Part shown: one piece after another, positions 37,616-45,725 of the stretch
Layout: the number at the start of each line of letters is the position of its first letter
Position numbering within the stretch: the first letter of the stretch is position 1
From: Planomicrobium sp. Y74
GTDB taxonomy: Bacteria > Bacillota > Bacilli > Bacillales_A > Planococcaceae
Direction: 5' to 3'
Assembly: GCF_003668635.1 (NCBI RefSeq)
Contig: NZ_RCWH01000001.1
Coordinates: forward strand, 186,001-250,000
DNA: 64,000 nucleotides
Position numbers and translations under genes: made by a program
The notes under the pieces: model-generated
Database searches by the model: none
Seen by the model: the letters and a program-made list of their open reading frames with translations, nothing else
What the model was told of the DNA's origin: nothing

Positions 37616-37645
37616 ATTATACGGGAATCGAAGGAAACAGTCCAA
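37616..37645 (-). promoter_or_regulatory. rnjB promoter
   Basis: Minus-strand TTGGAC (37640-37645), 18-base spacer, TATAAT (37616-37621), 47 bases before the start codon and directly behind the asd terminator. Confidence 0.68.
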
Positions 37646-37647
37646 AG

Positions 37648-37683
37648 AAAAAAATAAACCGGCGGATTGGCCGGTTTATTTTT
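37648..37683 (-). terminator. asd terminator
   Basis: Minus-strand AATAAACCGGC/GCCGGTTTATT stem with a six-base loop then TTTTTC, five bases behind the asd stop. Confidence 0.92.
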
Positions 37684-37688
37684 AGGGA

Positions 37689-38726
37689 TCAGATGATTTT
37701 CTCTTCGATAAGCGCTTCAGCGATTTGAACTGAGTTCAACGCTGCACCTTTCACTAAATTATCGGAAACAACCCATAAATGGAAGCCCTGCGGGTTATCA
37801 AGATCCAAACGCACACGACCGACAAATACTTCGTCGAGCCCGGCTGCCATCAGAGGCATCGGGTACAGCTGCTGAGATGGATCATCCATCAATTCCACAC
37901 CCGGTGCTGCTGAAATTGCCGCCTTCACTTCTTCAAGCGCAGGGGCTGCATTCAACTCGACATAGACAGATTCAGAATGTCCTGTTACCACCGGCAGCCG
38001 AACGCAGGTCGCCGCTACCGAAAGGCTGTCGTCATGCATGATTTTTTTCGTTTCATTGATCATTTTCATTTCTTCCAGCGTATAGCCATTGTCTGCAAAT
38101 ACATCAATCTGCGGAATGGCATTATAAGCGATTGGATAATGTTTTTCTGCAGACTTCACCGGCAGCATTTTGGCCTCTGCCGTTCCTGCCTGGTCAAATC
38201 CTGCATCTGCTTGGCTTTTCAGCTCATTGATGGCATCTATGCCTGCACCGGAAACCGCCTGATATGTAGACACGACAATTTTCGTCAAGCCGAATTGCTT
38301 TTTTAAAGGCTCTAATGCGCAAACCATCTGGATCGTTGAACAGTTTGGATTCGAAATGATTCCTTTATGCAACGAAAGGTCGCTTTTATTCACTTCCGGC
38401 ACGACCAGCGGCACTTCAGGATCCATGCGGAACGCACTTGTGTTATCGATGACAATCGCGCCGCGCTTTACTGCTTCGGGTGCGAATTTCTCAGATACGC
38501 TGCCTCCGGCACTGAATAAAGCGATGTCTATTCCATCAAATGATTCCGGAACGGCTTCCTGCACTGTATATGTCTTTCCTTTAAAATCGATATTACTGCC
38601 CGCTGACCGGCTTGAAGACAGGAAACGGATTTCGTTTACAGGAAAATCGCGTTTCTCCAACTGCTCCTTCATTTGTTGGCCTACAGCGCCCGTTGCTCCC
38701 ATGATTGCCACATTATAGGTTTTCAC
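37689..38726 (-). CDS. asd: aspartate-semialdehyde dehydrogenase
   Basis: NADPH-dependent reduction of aspartyl phosphate to aspartate semialdehyde, the branch step to lysine, diaminopimelate, methionine and threonine. The 345-residue enzyme has the GATGAVGQQM nucleotide motif (10-19) and the catalytic cysteine C129 in NPNCSTIQ, with GAGIDAINEL further on. GTG start at 38726 with AAGGAGAG seven bases upstream. In Bacillus it is flanked by spoVFAB and dapG-dapA; here it stands alone between mlpA and rnjB with its own terminator. Confidence 0.95.
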   Translation of the reverse strand: MKTYNVAIMGATGAVGQQMKEQLEKRDFPVNEIRFLSSSRSAGSNIDFKGKTYTVQEAVPESFDGIDIALFSAGGSVSEKFAPEAVKRGAIVIDNTSAFRMDPEVPLVVPEVNKSDLSLHKGIISNPNCSTIQMVCALEPLKKQFGLTKIVVSTYQAVSGAGIDAINELKSQADAGFDQAGTAEAKMLPVKSAEKHYPIAYNAIPQIDVFADNGYTLEEMKMINETKKIMHDDSLSVAATCVRLPVVTGHSESVYVELNAAPALEEVKAAISAAPGVELMDDPSQQLYPMPLMAAGLDEVFVGRVRLDLDNPQGFHLWVVSDNLVKGAALNSVQIAEALIEEKII

Positions 38727-38797
38727 TCGACTCTCTCCTTCAATGATAATTTCGATAATTGTATCATAATTCAACGCACTGACGCACTGAATCATTA

Positions 38798-38827
38798 AAA
38801 AAGCATCCTCAATTTATAAGGATGCTT
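38798..38827 (-). terminator. mlpA terminator with stop codon in its loop
   Basis: Minus-strand AAGCATCC/GGATGCTT followed by TTTTAATG. The TAA of mlpA (38814-38816) lies in the loop, so a ribosome at the stop would cover the hairpin. Confidence 0.82.
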
Positions 38828-40037
38828 CTTTAGACCTGACGATCGACTGGGCTGGGCCGTGTTTAAGAAGTTCCAAAGTATATTGGACTTTTTCCATAGA
38901 TACCTCTTCAATCTTCTGCAGCACATCTTCGAATGAAATATGCCTGCCCATCAGCAATTCATGCTTGCCGTTGCGGCTCATCCGTGAACTCGTGCTTTCC
39001 ATTCCAAGCAGAAGATTGCCTTTGAACTGTTCTTTCGAATCAGTCACTTCCAGTTGCGTCAAACCGCCCGACTGCATATGGTGTATCGACTCAAGAATTT
39101 TCTCTTGCAGTTCCGGGAGCTGTTCGTTCGAAGTACCGCCGTATATCGCCAGCGTTCCGTGGTCCGAATAAGCGGAATGATAAGAATAGATTGAATAGGC
39201 AAGGCCCCGTTCTTCCCTGATCTCCTGGAAAAGCCTAGAAGACATAGTGCCCCCGAGAATATTGTTCATTACAGCCAGATCATAAAGATGGGGATCGTTT
39301 ATGGACATGCCCGGAAACCCTAGACAAAGGTGGCCCTGCTCAATATCTTTATACTTGATGGAACTGCCTGCTGCAAAGTCAGGCTCAGCATATGGTTTCT
39401 GCTGTTCAACTTTTTTAAATTCCCCAAACAGCCCTTCAATTTGCTGTATCAGCTCCGGTGTTATATTGCCTGCCACGGATACGACTGTATTTGATGGAGT
39501 ATAGAATCTGTCCATGAAATCCCTGATTTTATCAGCATCAAAAGTCTGCAAGGTCTGTTCCACACCTAGAATTGGCGCGCCAATTGAATGTTTCGGATAC
39601 ATGACCCGCCATAGTTGTTCATGGACGTCGTCATCCGGCATATCTTCAGTCATGCTTATTTCCTCAAGCACGACTTGCCGCTCGCGCTCGATTTCCACAG
39701 GTTCCATATTAGAATTGAAGAACATATCCGCCAGTATATCGACTGCGTGATTTGCATGATCATCGACGACTTTCGCGTAATAACAGGTATATTCTTTTGA
39801 AGTATAGGCATTGATATCTCCGCCTATACGGTCGAACTCTCTGGCTATATCCTTTGCGCTGCGGGTTGGTGTGCCCTTGAACAGCATATGTTCGATAAAA
39901 TGCGTAATGCCGTTTTCTTCCGGTTTTTCATCGCGTGATCCCACTTTGACAAAAATGCCGACTGCAACGGATCTGAAATGCGGAATCTGCTCTGAGACGA
40001 TTCGCAAACCGTTATCACAAATAAAAGTATTTGCCAC
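38814..40037 (-). CDS. mlpA: M16-family zinc peptidase MlpA (YmxG)
   Basis: A 407-residue mitochondrial-processing-peptidase-like protease with an intact HFIEH motif (46-50) and the third ligand in the ERERQVVLEEI region. In B. subtilis the homologue downstream of pnp influences extracellular protease levels. GTG start at 40037 with GGAGGG upstream. This is the third M16 protein in the window; unlike YmfH it has no inactive partner next to it. Upstream ylxY, normally between pnp and this gene, is absent. Confidence 0.92.
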   Translation of the reverse strand: MANTFICDNGLRIVSEQIPHFRSVAVGIFVKVGSRDEKPEENGITHFIEHMLFKGTPTRSAKDIAREFDRIGGDINAYTSKEYTCYYAKVVDDHANHAVDILADMFFNSNMEPVEIERERQVVLEEISMTEDMPDDDVHEQLWRVMYPKHSIGAPILGVEQTLQTFDADKIRDFMDRFYTPSNTVVSVAGNITPELIQQIEGLFGEFKKVEQQKPYAEPDFAAGSSIKYKDIEQGHLCLGFPGMSINDPHLYDLAVMNNILGGTMSSRLFQEIREERGLAYSIYSYHSAYSDHGTLAIYGGTSNEQLPELQEKILESIHHMQSGGLTQLEVTDSKEQFKGNLLLGMESTSSRMSRNGKHELLMGRHISFEDVLQKIEEVSMEKVQYTLELLKHGPAQSIVRSKEASL

Positions 40038-40056
40038 TATCTAATTCCCTCCAATA

Positions 40057-40088
40057 AGAAAAAATTGCCAACTTTCGTTGGCAATTTT
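40057..40088 (-). terminator. pnp terminator
   Basis: Minus-strand perfect 12-base-pair stem AAAATTGCCAAC/GTTGGCAATTTT with a four-base loop and following TTC, four bases behind the pnp stop. Confidence 0.9.
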
Positions 40089-40091
40089 CAT

Positions 40092-42209
40092 TTATTCCTG
40101 ATTAGCTTTTTCAGATTCTTCTTTTTCTTCTTTCAGGACAATTTTGCGCGAAAGGTTGACGCGGCCTTGACGGTCGATTTCAATTACTTTCACTTTTACA
40201 ACTTGGTCCATTTTCAGGACATCTTCCACTTCCTTCGTCCGTTCTACCTGGATTTCGGAAATATGAAGCAGTCCATCTTTGCCTGGGAACAATTCAACAA
40301 AGGCACCAAACTTCTCGATGCGTTTTACTTTGCCTTCATAGTATTCCCCAACTTTTGCTTCGCGCACAATGTTTTCAATCATCGCTTTCGCTTTTGCGTT
40401 CATTTCTTCATCAACAGAAGAAATGAAGATGGTGCCATCTTGCTCTGTATCGATTTTGACTCCTGTTTCATCGATGATTTTATTGATCACTTTACCGCCA
40501 GGTCCGATTACATCACGGATCTTATCAGGGTTGATTTTGACCATGATGATCTTCGGTGCAAATTTGGACAATTGCTCTCTAGGTTCAGAAATCGTCGCCA
40601 GCATCGATTCAAGGATGTGAATACGTCCAATTTTCGCTTGCGTCAACGCTTCTTCAAGAATTTCACGTGATAAACCATCAATCTTGATATCCATTTGCAG
40701 CGCCGTGATGCCTTCTGCAGTTCCGGCAACTTTAAAGTCCATATCACCAAGGTGATCTTCCATCCCTTGAATATCAGACAATACCGTATAGTTATCGCCC
40801 TTTTTAACCAATCCCATTGCAATACCGGCTACAGGTGCTTTCAAAGGAACACCAGCGTCCATCATTGCAAGAGTTGAAGCACAGATACTTGCCTGTGAAG
40901 TTGATCCGTTCGATTCCAAAACTTCTGCTACCAGGCGGATTGTATATGGGAACTCTTTTTCGTTCGGGATTACGGCTTCAAGCGCACGTTCACCAAGAGC
41001 TCCGTGTCCGATTTCGCGGCGGCCCGGTCCACGAAGGAATCCAGTTTCACCAACTGAGAATAACGGGAAGTTGTAATGGTGCATAAAACGTTTTGTATCT
41101 TCAATGCCAAGGCCGTCAATAATCTGTACATCGCCGAGTGCCCCAAGTGTACAAATACTCATCGCCTGTGTTTGGCCGCGTGTGAATAAGCCTGACCCAT
41201 GTGTACGTGCCAGCAAGCCGACTTCTGAAGACAAAGCACGGATTTCTGATGGTCCACGGCCGTCCGGACGGATTTTTTCATCCGTGATCAAGCGGCGAAC
41301 TTCATCTTTGACCATTTTATCCAAGATCTGGCCTGCCTGTTTTTTAACGTCATCATCAGATTCTTCGTAATCCGCCATGACACGTTTTTTCACTTCATCA
41401 ATTGCTTCATTGCGCGCTTGCTTTTCATTGACTTGAACAGCAGCGTTCAATTCCTCTTCCACAGCGTTTTTGATAGTAGAAGAAAGTTCAGCATCCAATT
41501 CGTATAATTGGATTTCGGATTTTTCTTTTCCGACTTCTGCTGCAATCTCTTCCTGGAATGTGATCAATTTCTTGATCTCTTCGTGGCCGAACATGATGGC
41601 TTCAAGAATGATGTCCTCTGAAACTTCTTTTGCCCCAGCTTCAACCATATTGATGGCATCTTTTGTTCCTGCTACTGTCAGGTTGATTGAACTTTTCTCA
41701 AGTTGCTCGTTTGTCGGGTTGATGATGTATTCGCCATCGATCAATCCCACGATGACACCGGCAATCGGACCGTCGAAAGGAATATCAGAAATCATCAATG
41801 ACAATGAAGATCCGAACATTGCAGCCATTTCAGATGGGCAATCCTGATCAACGGACATAACCATTGAAATTACCTGTACTTCGTTACGGAAGCCATCCGG
41901 GAATAAAGGACGGATTGGGCGGTCAATCAGGCGGCTCGTCAAAGTCGCTTTTTCTGATGGACGCCCTTCACGCTTGATAAAGCCTCCAGGTATTTTACCG
42001 ACAGCATAAAGGCGCTCTTCGTAGTTGACAGTCAATGGGAAGAAATCCAATGGCTTCGGAGTTTTGGAAGCTGTTGATGTTGACAATACTGCAGTATCAC
42101 CATAACGGATCAACGCTGCTCCGTTTGCTTGTTTTGCCAATTGGCCAACTTCGACCTGTAATTCGCGGCCTGCCCAATCGAATTTGTAAACTTTTTTAGT
42201 TTGCTCCAT
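40092..42209 (-). CDS. pnp: polynucleotide phosphorylase
   Basis: Trimeric 3'-5' phosphorolytic exoribonuclease, the main mRNA-degrading exonuclease in Bacillus. The 705-residue chain contains two RNase PH domains (the second with [15 protein letters not shown]), a helical linker, a KH domain ([17 protein letters not shown]) and a C-terminal S1 domain ([20 protein letters not shown]). ATG with GGAGC upstream. It follows rpsO, as in almost all bacteria, and has its own promoter behind two tandem terminators. Confidence 0.97.
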   Translation of the reverse strand: MEQTKKVYKFDWAGRELQVEVGQLAKQANGAALIRYGDTAVLSTSTASKTPKPLDFFPLTVNYEERLYAVGKIPGGFIKREGRPSEKATLTSRLIDRPIRPLFPDGFRNEVQVISMVMSVDQDCPSEMAAMFGSSLSLMISDIPFDGPIAGVIVGLIDGEYIINPTNEQLEKSSINLTVAGTKDAINMVEAGAKEVSEDIILEAIMFGHEEIKKLITFQEEIAAEVGKEKSEIQLYELDAELSSTIKNAVEEELNAAVQVNEKQARNEAIDEVKKRVMADYEESDDDVKKQAGQILDKMVKDEVRRLITDEKIRPDGRGPSEIRALSSEVGLLARTHGSGLFTRGQTQAMSICTLGALGDVQIIDGLGIEDTKRFMHHYNFPLFSVGETGFLRGPGRREIGHGALGERALEAVIPNEKEFPYTIRLVAEVLESNGSTSQASICASTLAMMDAGVPLKAPVAGIAMGLVKKGDNYTVLSDIQGMEDHLGDMDFKVAGTAEGITALQMDIKIDGLSREILEEALTQAKIGRIHILESMLATISEPREQLSKFAPKIIMVKINPDKIRDVIGPGGKVINKIIDETGVKIDTEQDGTIFISSVDEEMNAKAKAMIENIVREAKVGEYYEGKVKRIEKFGAFVELFPGKDGLLHISEIQVERTKEVEDVLKMDQVVKVKVIEIDRQGRVNLSRKIVLKEEKEESEKANQE

Positions 42210-42246
42210 AATCGAGCTCCTCTCTCTTTCAATATATAGACAATTT

Positions 42247-42274
42247 TATGTATCCATTACTAGTAGTGTATCAA
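42247..42274 (-). promoter_or_regulatory. candidate pnp promoter
   Basis: Minus-strand TTGATA (42269-42274), 16-base spacer, TACATA (42247-42252). The -35 overlaps the T-run of the second upstream hairpin. Confidence 0.5.
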
Positions 42275-42301
42275 AAAAGCATACGCTGTGCGATTGTATG
42301 C
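42273..42301 (-). terminator. second terminator-like hairpin before pnp
   Basis: Minus-strand GCATAC/GTATGC stem with an 11-base loop followed by T6. It lies 16 bases beyond the rpsO terminator, in line with it. Confidence 0.65.
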
Positions 42302-42317
42302 GTAATATTTTATCCAT

Positions 42318-42345
42318 AAAGAAAAAGCGGGACGAATCCCGCTTT
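42318..42345 (-). terminator. rpsO terminator
   Basis: Minus-strand AAAGCGGGA/TCCCGCTTT with a TTCG loop followed by TTC, 12 bases behind the rpsO stop. Confidence 0.92.
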
Positions 42346-42357
42346 CACTGATTGCTA

Positions 42358-42627
42358 TTATCGGCGTAGGCCAAGTCTTGCGATTAATTCGCGGTAACGA
42401 GCTACGTCGTTTTCACGAAGATATTTCAACAAGTTACGACGGCGTCCAACCATTTTGAATAGACCACGACGTGAGTGATGATCTTTTTTGTGAGTACGTA
42501 AGTGCTCATTCAAGTTGTTGATGTCTTCTGTAAGAATGGCGATTTGAATTTCTGCAGACCCAGTATCTGTGTCATGCACTTTGTATTCATTGATCAATTC
42601 ATTTTTACGTTCTTGAGTAATTGCCAT
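42358..42627 (-). CDS. rpsO: 30S ribosomal protein S15
   Basis: An 89-residue primary 16S rRNA-binding protein that nucleates the platform of the small subunit. The sequence [34 protein letters not shown] and [12 protein letters not shown] is diagnostic. ATG at 42627 with TAGGAGGTGG; the longer open frame upstream is not part of the protein. It has a strong promoter and a leader of about 90 bases that could contain an S15 autoregulatory fold. Confidence 0.98.
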   Translation of the reverse strand: MAITQERKNELINEYKVHDTDTGSAEIQIAILTEDINNLNEHLRTHKKDHHSRRGLFKMVGRRRNLLKYLRENDVARYRELIARLGLRR

Positions 42628-42724
42628 ACTGTTTCCACCTCCTAATATCTGATAGCCCCAATTACCGAGCAAACGTTGGTGATTCGATTTGCCAAGCAAT
42701 GGTTAGTACGTTCAGTACTTATAA

Positions 42725-42753
42725 ATCATAGCACACGGCAAATTGAAAATCAA
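42725..42753 (-). promoter_or_regulatory. rpsO promoter and leader
   Basis: Minus-strand TTGATT (42748-42753), 17 bases, TATGAT (42725-42730) with TG in front (extended -10). The leader begins with a small hairpin AGTAC/GTACT (about 42705-42719) and a GC-rich stretch before the ribosome site. S15 binding to its own leader is known in other bacteria; here it is only a possibility. Confidence 0.7.
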
Positions 42754-42772
42754 CTGAACGTTCCGGCTGTTT

Positions 42773-43717
42773 TCACTGAGCGAAAAACTGTATGGCTTCC
42801 TGTTTATCTTTTTCAATTTGTGCTTTCAATTCGTCTATGCCGGAAAATTTTCTTTCGTCCCGGATTCTCTTATGCCAATCGACTGTGACCCGTTCCCCGT
42901 AAATGTCTTTATCAAAATTAAAGATATGGACTTCGATTACAAGCTTCTTATGATTCGGGTCGTTGAATGTCGGTTTATAGCCCACATTGCAGACGCCTTC
43001 GTGGGCTTCGTCCTGTACATGAAGACGAACAGCGTATACCCCGCGGCCAGGCACGAATGTGCCAAGGTCAGGTTCCACATTGGCAGTCGGAAAGCCGATC
43101 GTCCGGCCTCTTTTGTCCCCGTTCACGACTGTTCCTGATACTTTGAATGGGCGTCCTGATAAACGGGATACTTCTTCAATTTCCCCGGATTTCAAGTGAT
43201 TGCGAATTCTCGTGGAACTGATTTTTTCCTGGCCGTCTTCAAGCTTGCCGATGACACTGACGCCAAATCGGCCATCAGCATAGTTTTTCATCAATTCCAT
43301 AGAACCCTGACCTTTTGAGCCAAAGGAAAAATCGAAACCGGCTGTAACATGGACAACACCCAGATCCTCAATAAAATGGCTGATAAATTGTTCCGGCTGC
43401 AATTGTGCAAAGTTGGATGTAAAACGGACGATGAAACATACGTCGATATTCATCTCTTTCAGGATTTCCATTTTCTGCTGCAAAGGTGTTATGTAAAACA
43501 CTTCTTCTTTTCTGCCGCCCAATACCAGTGATGGATGCGGATCAAAAGTCATCACCGCTGATTTCGCTCCTAATTGTTGCGCTTTTTCCACAGCTTCACC
43601 GATTACTTTCTGATGCCCTTTATGGACACCGTCAAAAAAACCGAGCGCCATGGATAATGGTCCCAACTCTTCTTCCGGTTTCATATGGTTTGGATAATTT
43701 AAATGGAAGATTTTCAT
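42773..43717 (-). CDS. ribF: bifunctional riboflavin kinase/FAD synthetase
   Basis: Converts riboflavin to FMN and then FAD. The 314-residue enzyme (RibC in B. subtilis) has an N-terminal nucleotidyl-transfer domain with GFFDGVHKGHQ (26-36) and FDPHPS, and a C-terminal flavokinase domain with GDKRGRTIGFPTANV. ATG with GAGGTG that overlaps the truB stop; a single base separates the genes. It ends the truB-ribF pair. Confidence 0.95.
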   Translation of the reverse strand: MKIFHLNYPNHMKPEEELGPLSMALGFFDGVHKGHQKVIGEAVEKAQQLGAKSAVMTFDPHPSLVLGGRKEEVFYITPLQQKMEILKEMNIDVCFIVRFTSNFAQLQPEQFISHFIEDLGVVHVTAGFDFSFGSKGQGSMELMKNYADGRFGVSVIGKLEDGQEKISSTRIRNHLKSGEIEEVSRLSGRPFKVSGTVVNGDKRGRTIGFPTANVEPDLGTFVPGRGVYAVRLHVQDEAHEGVCNVGYKPTFNDPNHKKLVIEVHIFNFDKDIYGERVTVDWHKRIRDERKFSGIDELKAQIEKDKQEAIQFFAQ

Positions 43718-43718
43718 T

Positions 43719-44648
43719 TTACACCTCGTCTTCTGTCGGCAGACCGAACATTTTTTCAGGTTTCATCTTACCCTTTTTCTCCGGATGCTTCTTATATAAA
43801 GCAAAAGGAATTCTGTTTACGGTAAAAATAAGCAGTTCATTGTCCTCCAATAAAGGATGCATTTCCATGACCTGCCCATTTTTCATGGCAAAAAACATTT
43901 TCGGATCGACTTCCACCGCTGGAAATGCGCTTAAACCATAGATAAGCGGCTTTAAGTATTGATCGATAGTTCCATTTTGGGCAATCTCATCAACCTCTGC
44001 AAGTGTTAAGCAATCTTCCTGTTTAAACTTGCCTGATTCCGTTCTTGTCAATTTTGACATATGCGCCGGGTAGCCAAGAGCCTCGCCTATTTGTACAGCA
44101 AGTGTCCGGATATAAGTGCCTTTGCCGCATCGAATACGGATTCGGAAATGAATGTCAGTTCCAGTCCATTCTTCCGCACTGTCCAATAACTCGATGGAGT
44201 CAATCCAGGCTTTCCTGATTGGCCGTTCAACCGTTATGCCGGCTCTGGCATATTCGTATAATTTTTTGCCATTTACCTTTACTGCTGAATACATCGGCGG
44301 AATCTGGGTGATCTCTCCAGTCAACCCCTCCAAAGCGATTTGCAGTTCCTGTCTGGTGATTTTCTTTTCCCTCTGATCCCGCTCCACTACTTCTCCAGTT
44401 GCATCTTCTGTTTCAGTGGAGAACCCGATTGCCACTACCGCTTCATAAGTTTTTCCTTGATTGGTGATATACTCCGCCACTTTTGTGGTGTTGCCTATGC
44501 AAATAGGGAGTACGCCATCCACTTCGGGATCGAGAGTACCGGTATGGCCGACTTTTTTTGTTTTCAATATTTTACGCAGTTTAAAAACGCAATCATGGGA
44601 AGTCATGCCTTTTTCTTTCCATAAAGGAAGTATTCCGTTAATGGCCAT
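43719..44648 (-). CDS. truB: tRNA pseudouridine-55 synthase TruB
   Basis: Modifies U55 in the T-loop of all tRNAs. The 309-residue enzyme has the catalytic aspartate D40 in HTGTLDPEVDGVLP, plus KTYEA, YSAVKVNGKKLYEYAR and RCGKGTYIRTLA motifs. ATG at 44648 is spaced from AAGGGG; a TTG three codons upstream is too close to it. In Bacillus it follows rbfA closely, but here 426 bases including a terminator and a family B repeat separate them. Confidence 0.96.
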   Translation of the reverse strand: MAINGILPLWKEKGMTSHDCVFKLRKILKTKKVGHTGTLDPEVDGVLPICIGNTTKVAEYITNQGKTYEAVVAIGFSTETEDATGEVVERDQREKKITRQELQIALEGLTGEITQIPPMYSAVKVNGKKLYEYARAGITVERPIRKAWIDSIELLDSAEEWTGTDIHFRIRIRCGKGTYIRTLAVQIGEALGYPAHMSKLTRTESGKFKQEDCLTLAEVDEIAQNGTIDQYLKPLIYGLSAFPAVEVDPKMFFAMKNGQVMEMHPLLEDNELLIFTVNRIPFALYKKHPEKKGKMKPEKMFGLPTEDEV

Positions 44649-44684
44649 TTCTTTCAACCCCTTACTATATAATCCTCTATTTAA

Positions 44685-45008
44685 CGCTTCGGCGCTGGGA
44701 GAAGTCTCTAGAGATATGGAGCAAAACAGCGAAGACTCCCAGGGGATTAGAAACAGAGTTGGTTTTCCAACTCTGTTTCGAGCGAAGTGCTGAGATCCAC
44801 TCGGGCGAAGGGTACCGAGTCCGAGTTAGCTCAGTGCGAGCCAAGCGTGGCCGAAGATCTTTCGGCCGGCGCTTTGCGACGAAGCTAGCGCAGCGATGCA
44901 GGAGCAGCCTAAAAAAAACGTGCTCCTGCAGTGCTGCGCACTTCGTCGCAAAGGCATTCTCCGTGCAAGACACGGCTAATGCCTTCGAAGCTGTTTTGCG
45001 GATTATCG
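44685..45008 (+). repeat. family B interspersed repeat, copy B3 (long, with C module)
   Basis: Ends carry GGAGCAAAACAGCG and AAGCTGTTTTGCGGATTATCG. Inside are a perfect 12-base-pair hairpin AAACAGAGTTGG/CCAACTCTGTTT with a T4 loop (44751-44778), the shared TGAGATCCACTCGGGCGAAG and CCGAGTTAGCTCAG blocks, and a very long dyad (44871-44954) with arms beginning CTTTGCGACGAAG and containing GCAGGAGCA. This fills the region between rbfA and truB; no gene is present. Confidence 0.82.
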
Positions 45009-45033
45009 ATAATCAAAGCTTGGCTAATTATGT

Positions 45034-45070
45034 AAAAAAGCCTGCAATCTAAGAAATAGACAGCAGGCTT
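45034..45070 (-). terminator. rbfA terminator
   Basis: Minus-strand AAGCCTGC/GCAGGCTT with a 17-base loop followed by T6-A, five bases behind the rbfA stop. It should end the rimP-to-rbfA operon. Confidence 0.82.
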
Positions 45071-45074
45071 GGTT

Positions 45075-45428
45075 TTATTGTTCGTCTTTCGGTTCTTTAA
45101 TATCCCGCAGCAGACTGTCGATACGATTTCCGTATGCCACTGAAGTATCGAATTCAAAAGATAATTCAGGCGTCTTGCGCAAACGGATGCGCTGGCCGAT
45201 TTCTGAACGGATAAATCCTTTGGATTTCGATAAGCCGAGCAATGTCTGCTCTTTTGCAGCATCATCACCCAATACACTGATATATACTGTCGCCTGTTGA
45301 AGATCTCCGGTTACTTCGACATCTGTCACCGTTACAAATCCGATTCTCGGGTCTTTCAGCTTGCGGCTGATGATATCGCTGAGCTCTTTCTTCATTTGTT
45401 CGCCTACACGATTCGAGCGCATTGTCAT
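45075..45428 (-). CDS. rbfA: ribosome-binding factor A
   Basis: A 117-residue KH-like protein needed for late maturation of the 30S subunit and 16S rRNA 5' end processing. Typical sequence: [38 protein letters not shown] at 45428 with GAGGTG; an ATG two codons later is possible. It closes the operon rimP-nusA-ylxR-ylxQ-infB-ylxP-rbfA. Confidence 0.95.
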   Translation of the reverse strand: MTMRSNRVGEQMKKELSDIISRKLKDPRIGFVTVTDVEVTGDLQQATVYISVLGDDAAKEQTLLGLSKSKGFIRSEIGQRIRLRKTPELSFEFDTSVAYGNRIDSLLRDIKEPKDEQ

Positions 45429-45446
45429 TGCTTATTCACCTCGTTC

Positions 45447-45725
45447 TTAGAGATATTCTTGATGATGTTCAAGACATTCCCACGACGGATTGCTCTCCAG
45501 GTAATACAGCACTTGCGCCATTTCCTTTTCAGCCATTTCTTTTGAAGACGAAACAATGACAAAGGCCAGGCGCGTGCGCTGCCATACATTCTGATGATCA
45601 ATCTCTGCCGCGGAAACATTGAACTTTTGTTTTGAACGGGTCAGCATGCTTTTCAGCACTGCCCTTTTTTCCTTCAATGAATGCGCTGAGGGTATAAAAA
45701 ATTCGCATTCCATATACAGGATCAT
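45447..45725 (-). CDS. ylxP: YlxP family protein (DUF503)
   Basis: A 92-residue conserved protein always found between infB and rbfA in Bacillota. [23 protein letters not shown] is the family signature; the fold is ferredoxin-like. Function is not established; RNA or ribosome work is inferred from context. Its ATG overlaps the infB stop as ATGA, indicating translational coupling, and no strong ribosome site is visible. Confidence 0.9.
   Translation of the reverse strand: MILYMECEFFIPSAHSLKEKRAVLKSMLTRSKQKFNVSAAEIDHQNVWQRTRLAFVIVSSSKEMAEKEMAQVLYYLESNPSWECLEHHQEYL

Noticed and set aside
42628..42699. N-terminal extension of S15
   Set aside because: The in-frame sequence upstream of the ATG at 42627 is leader DNA containing the ribosome site AGGAGG.
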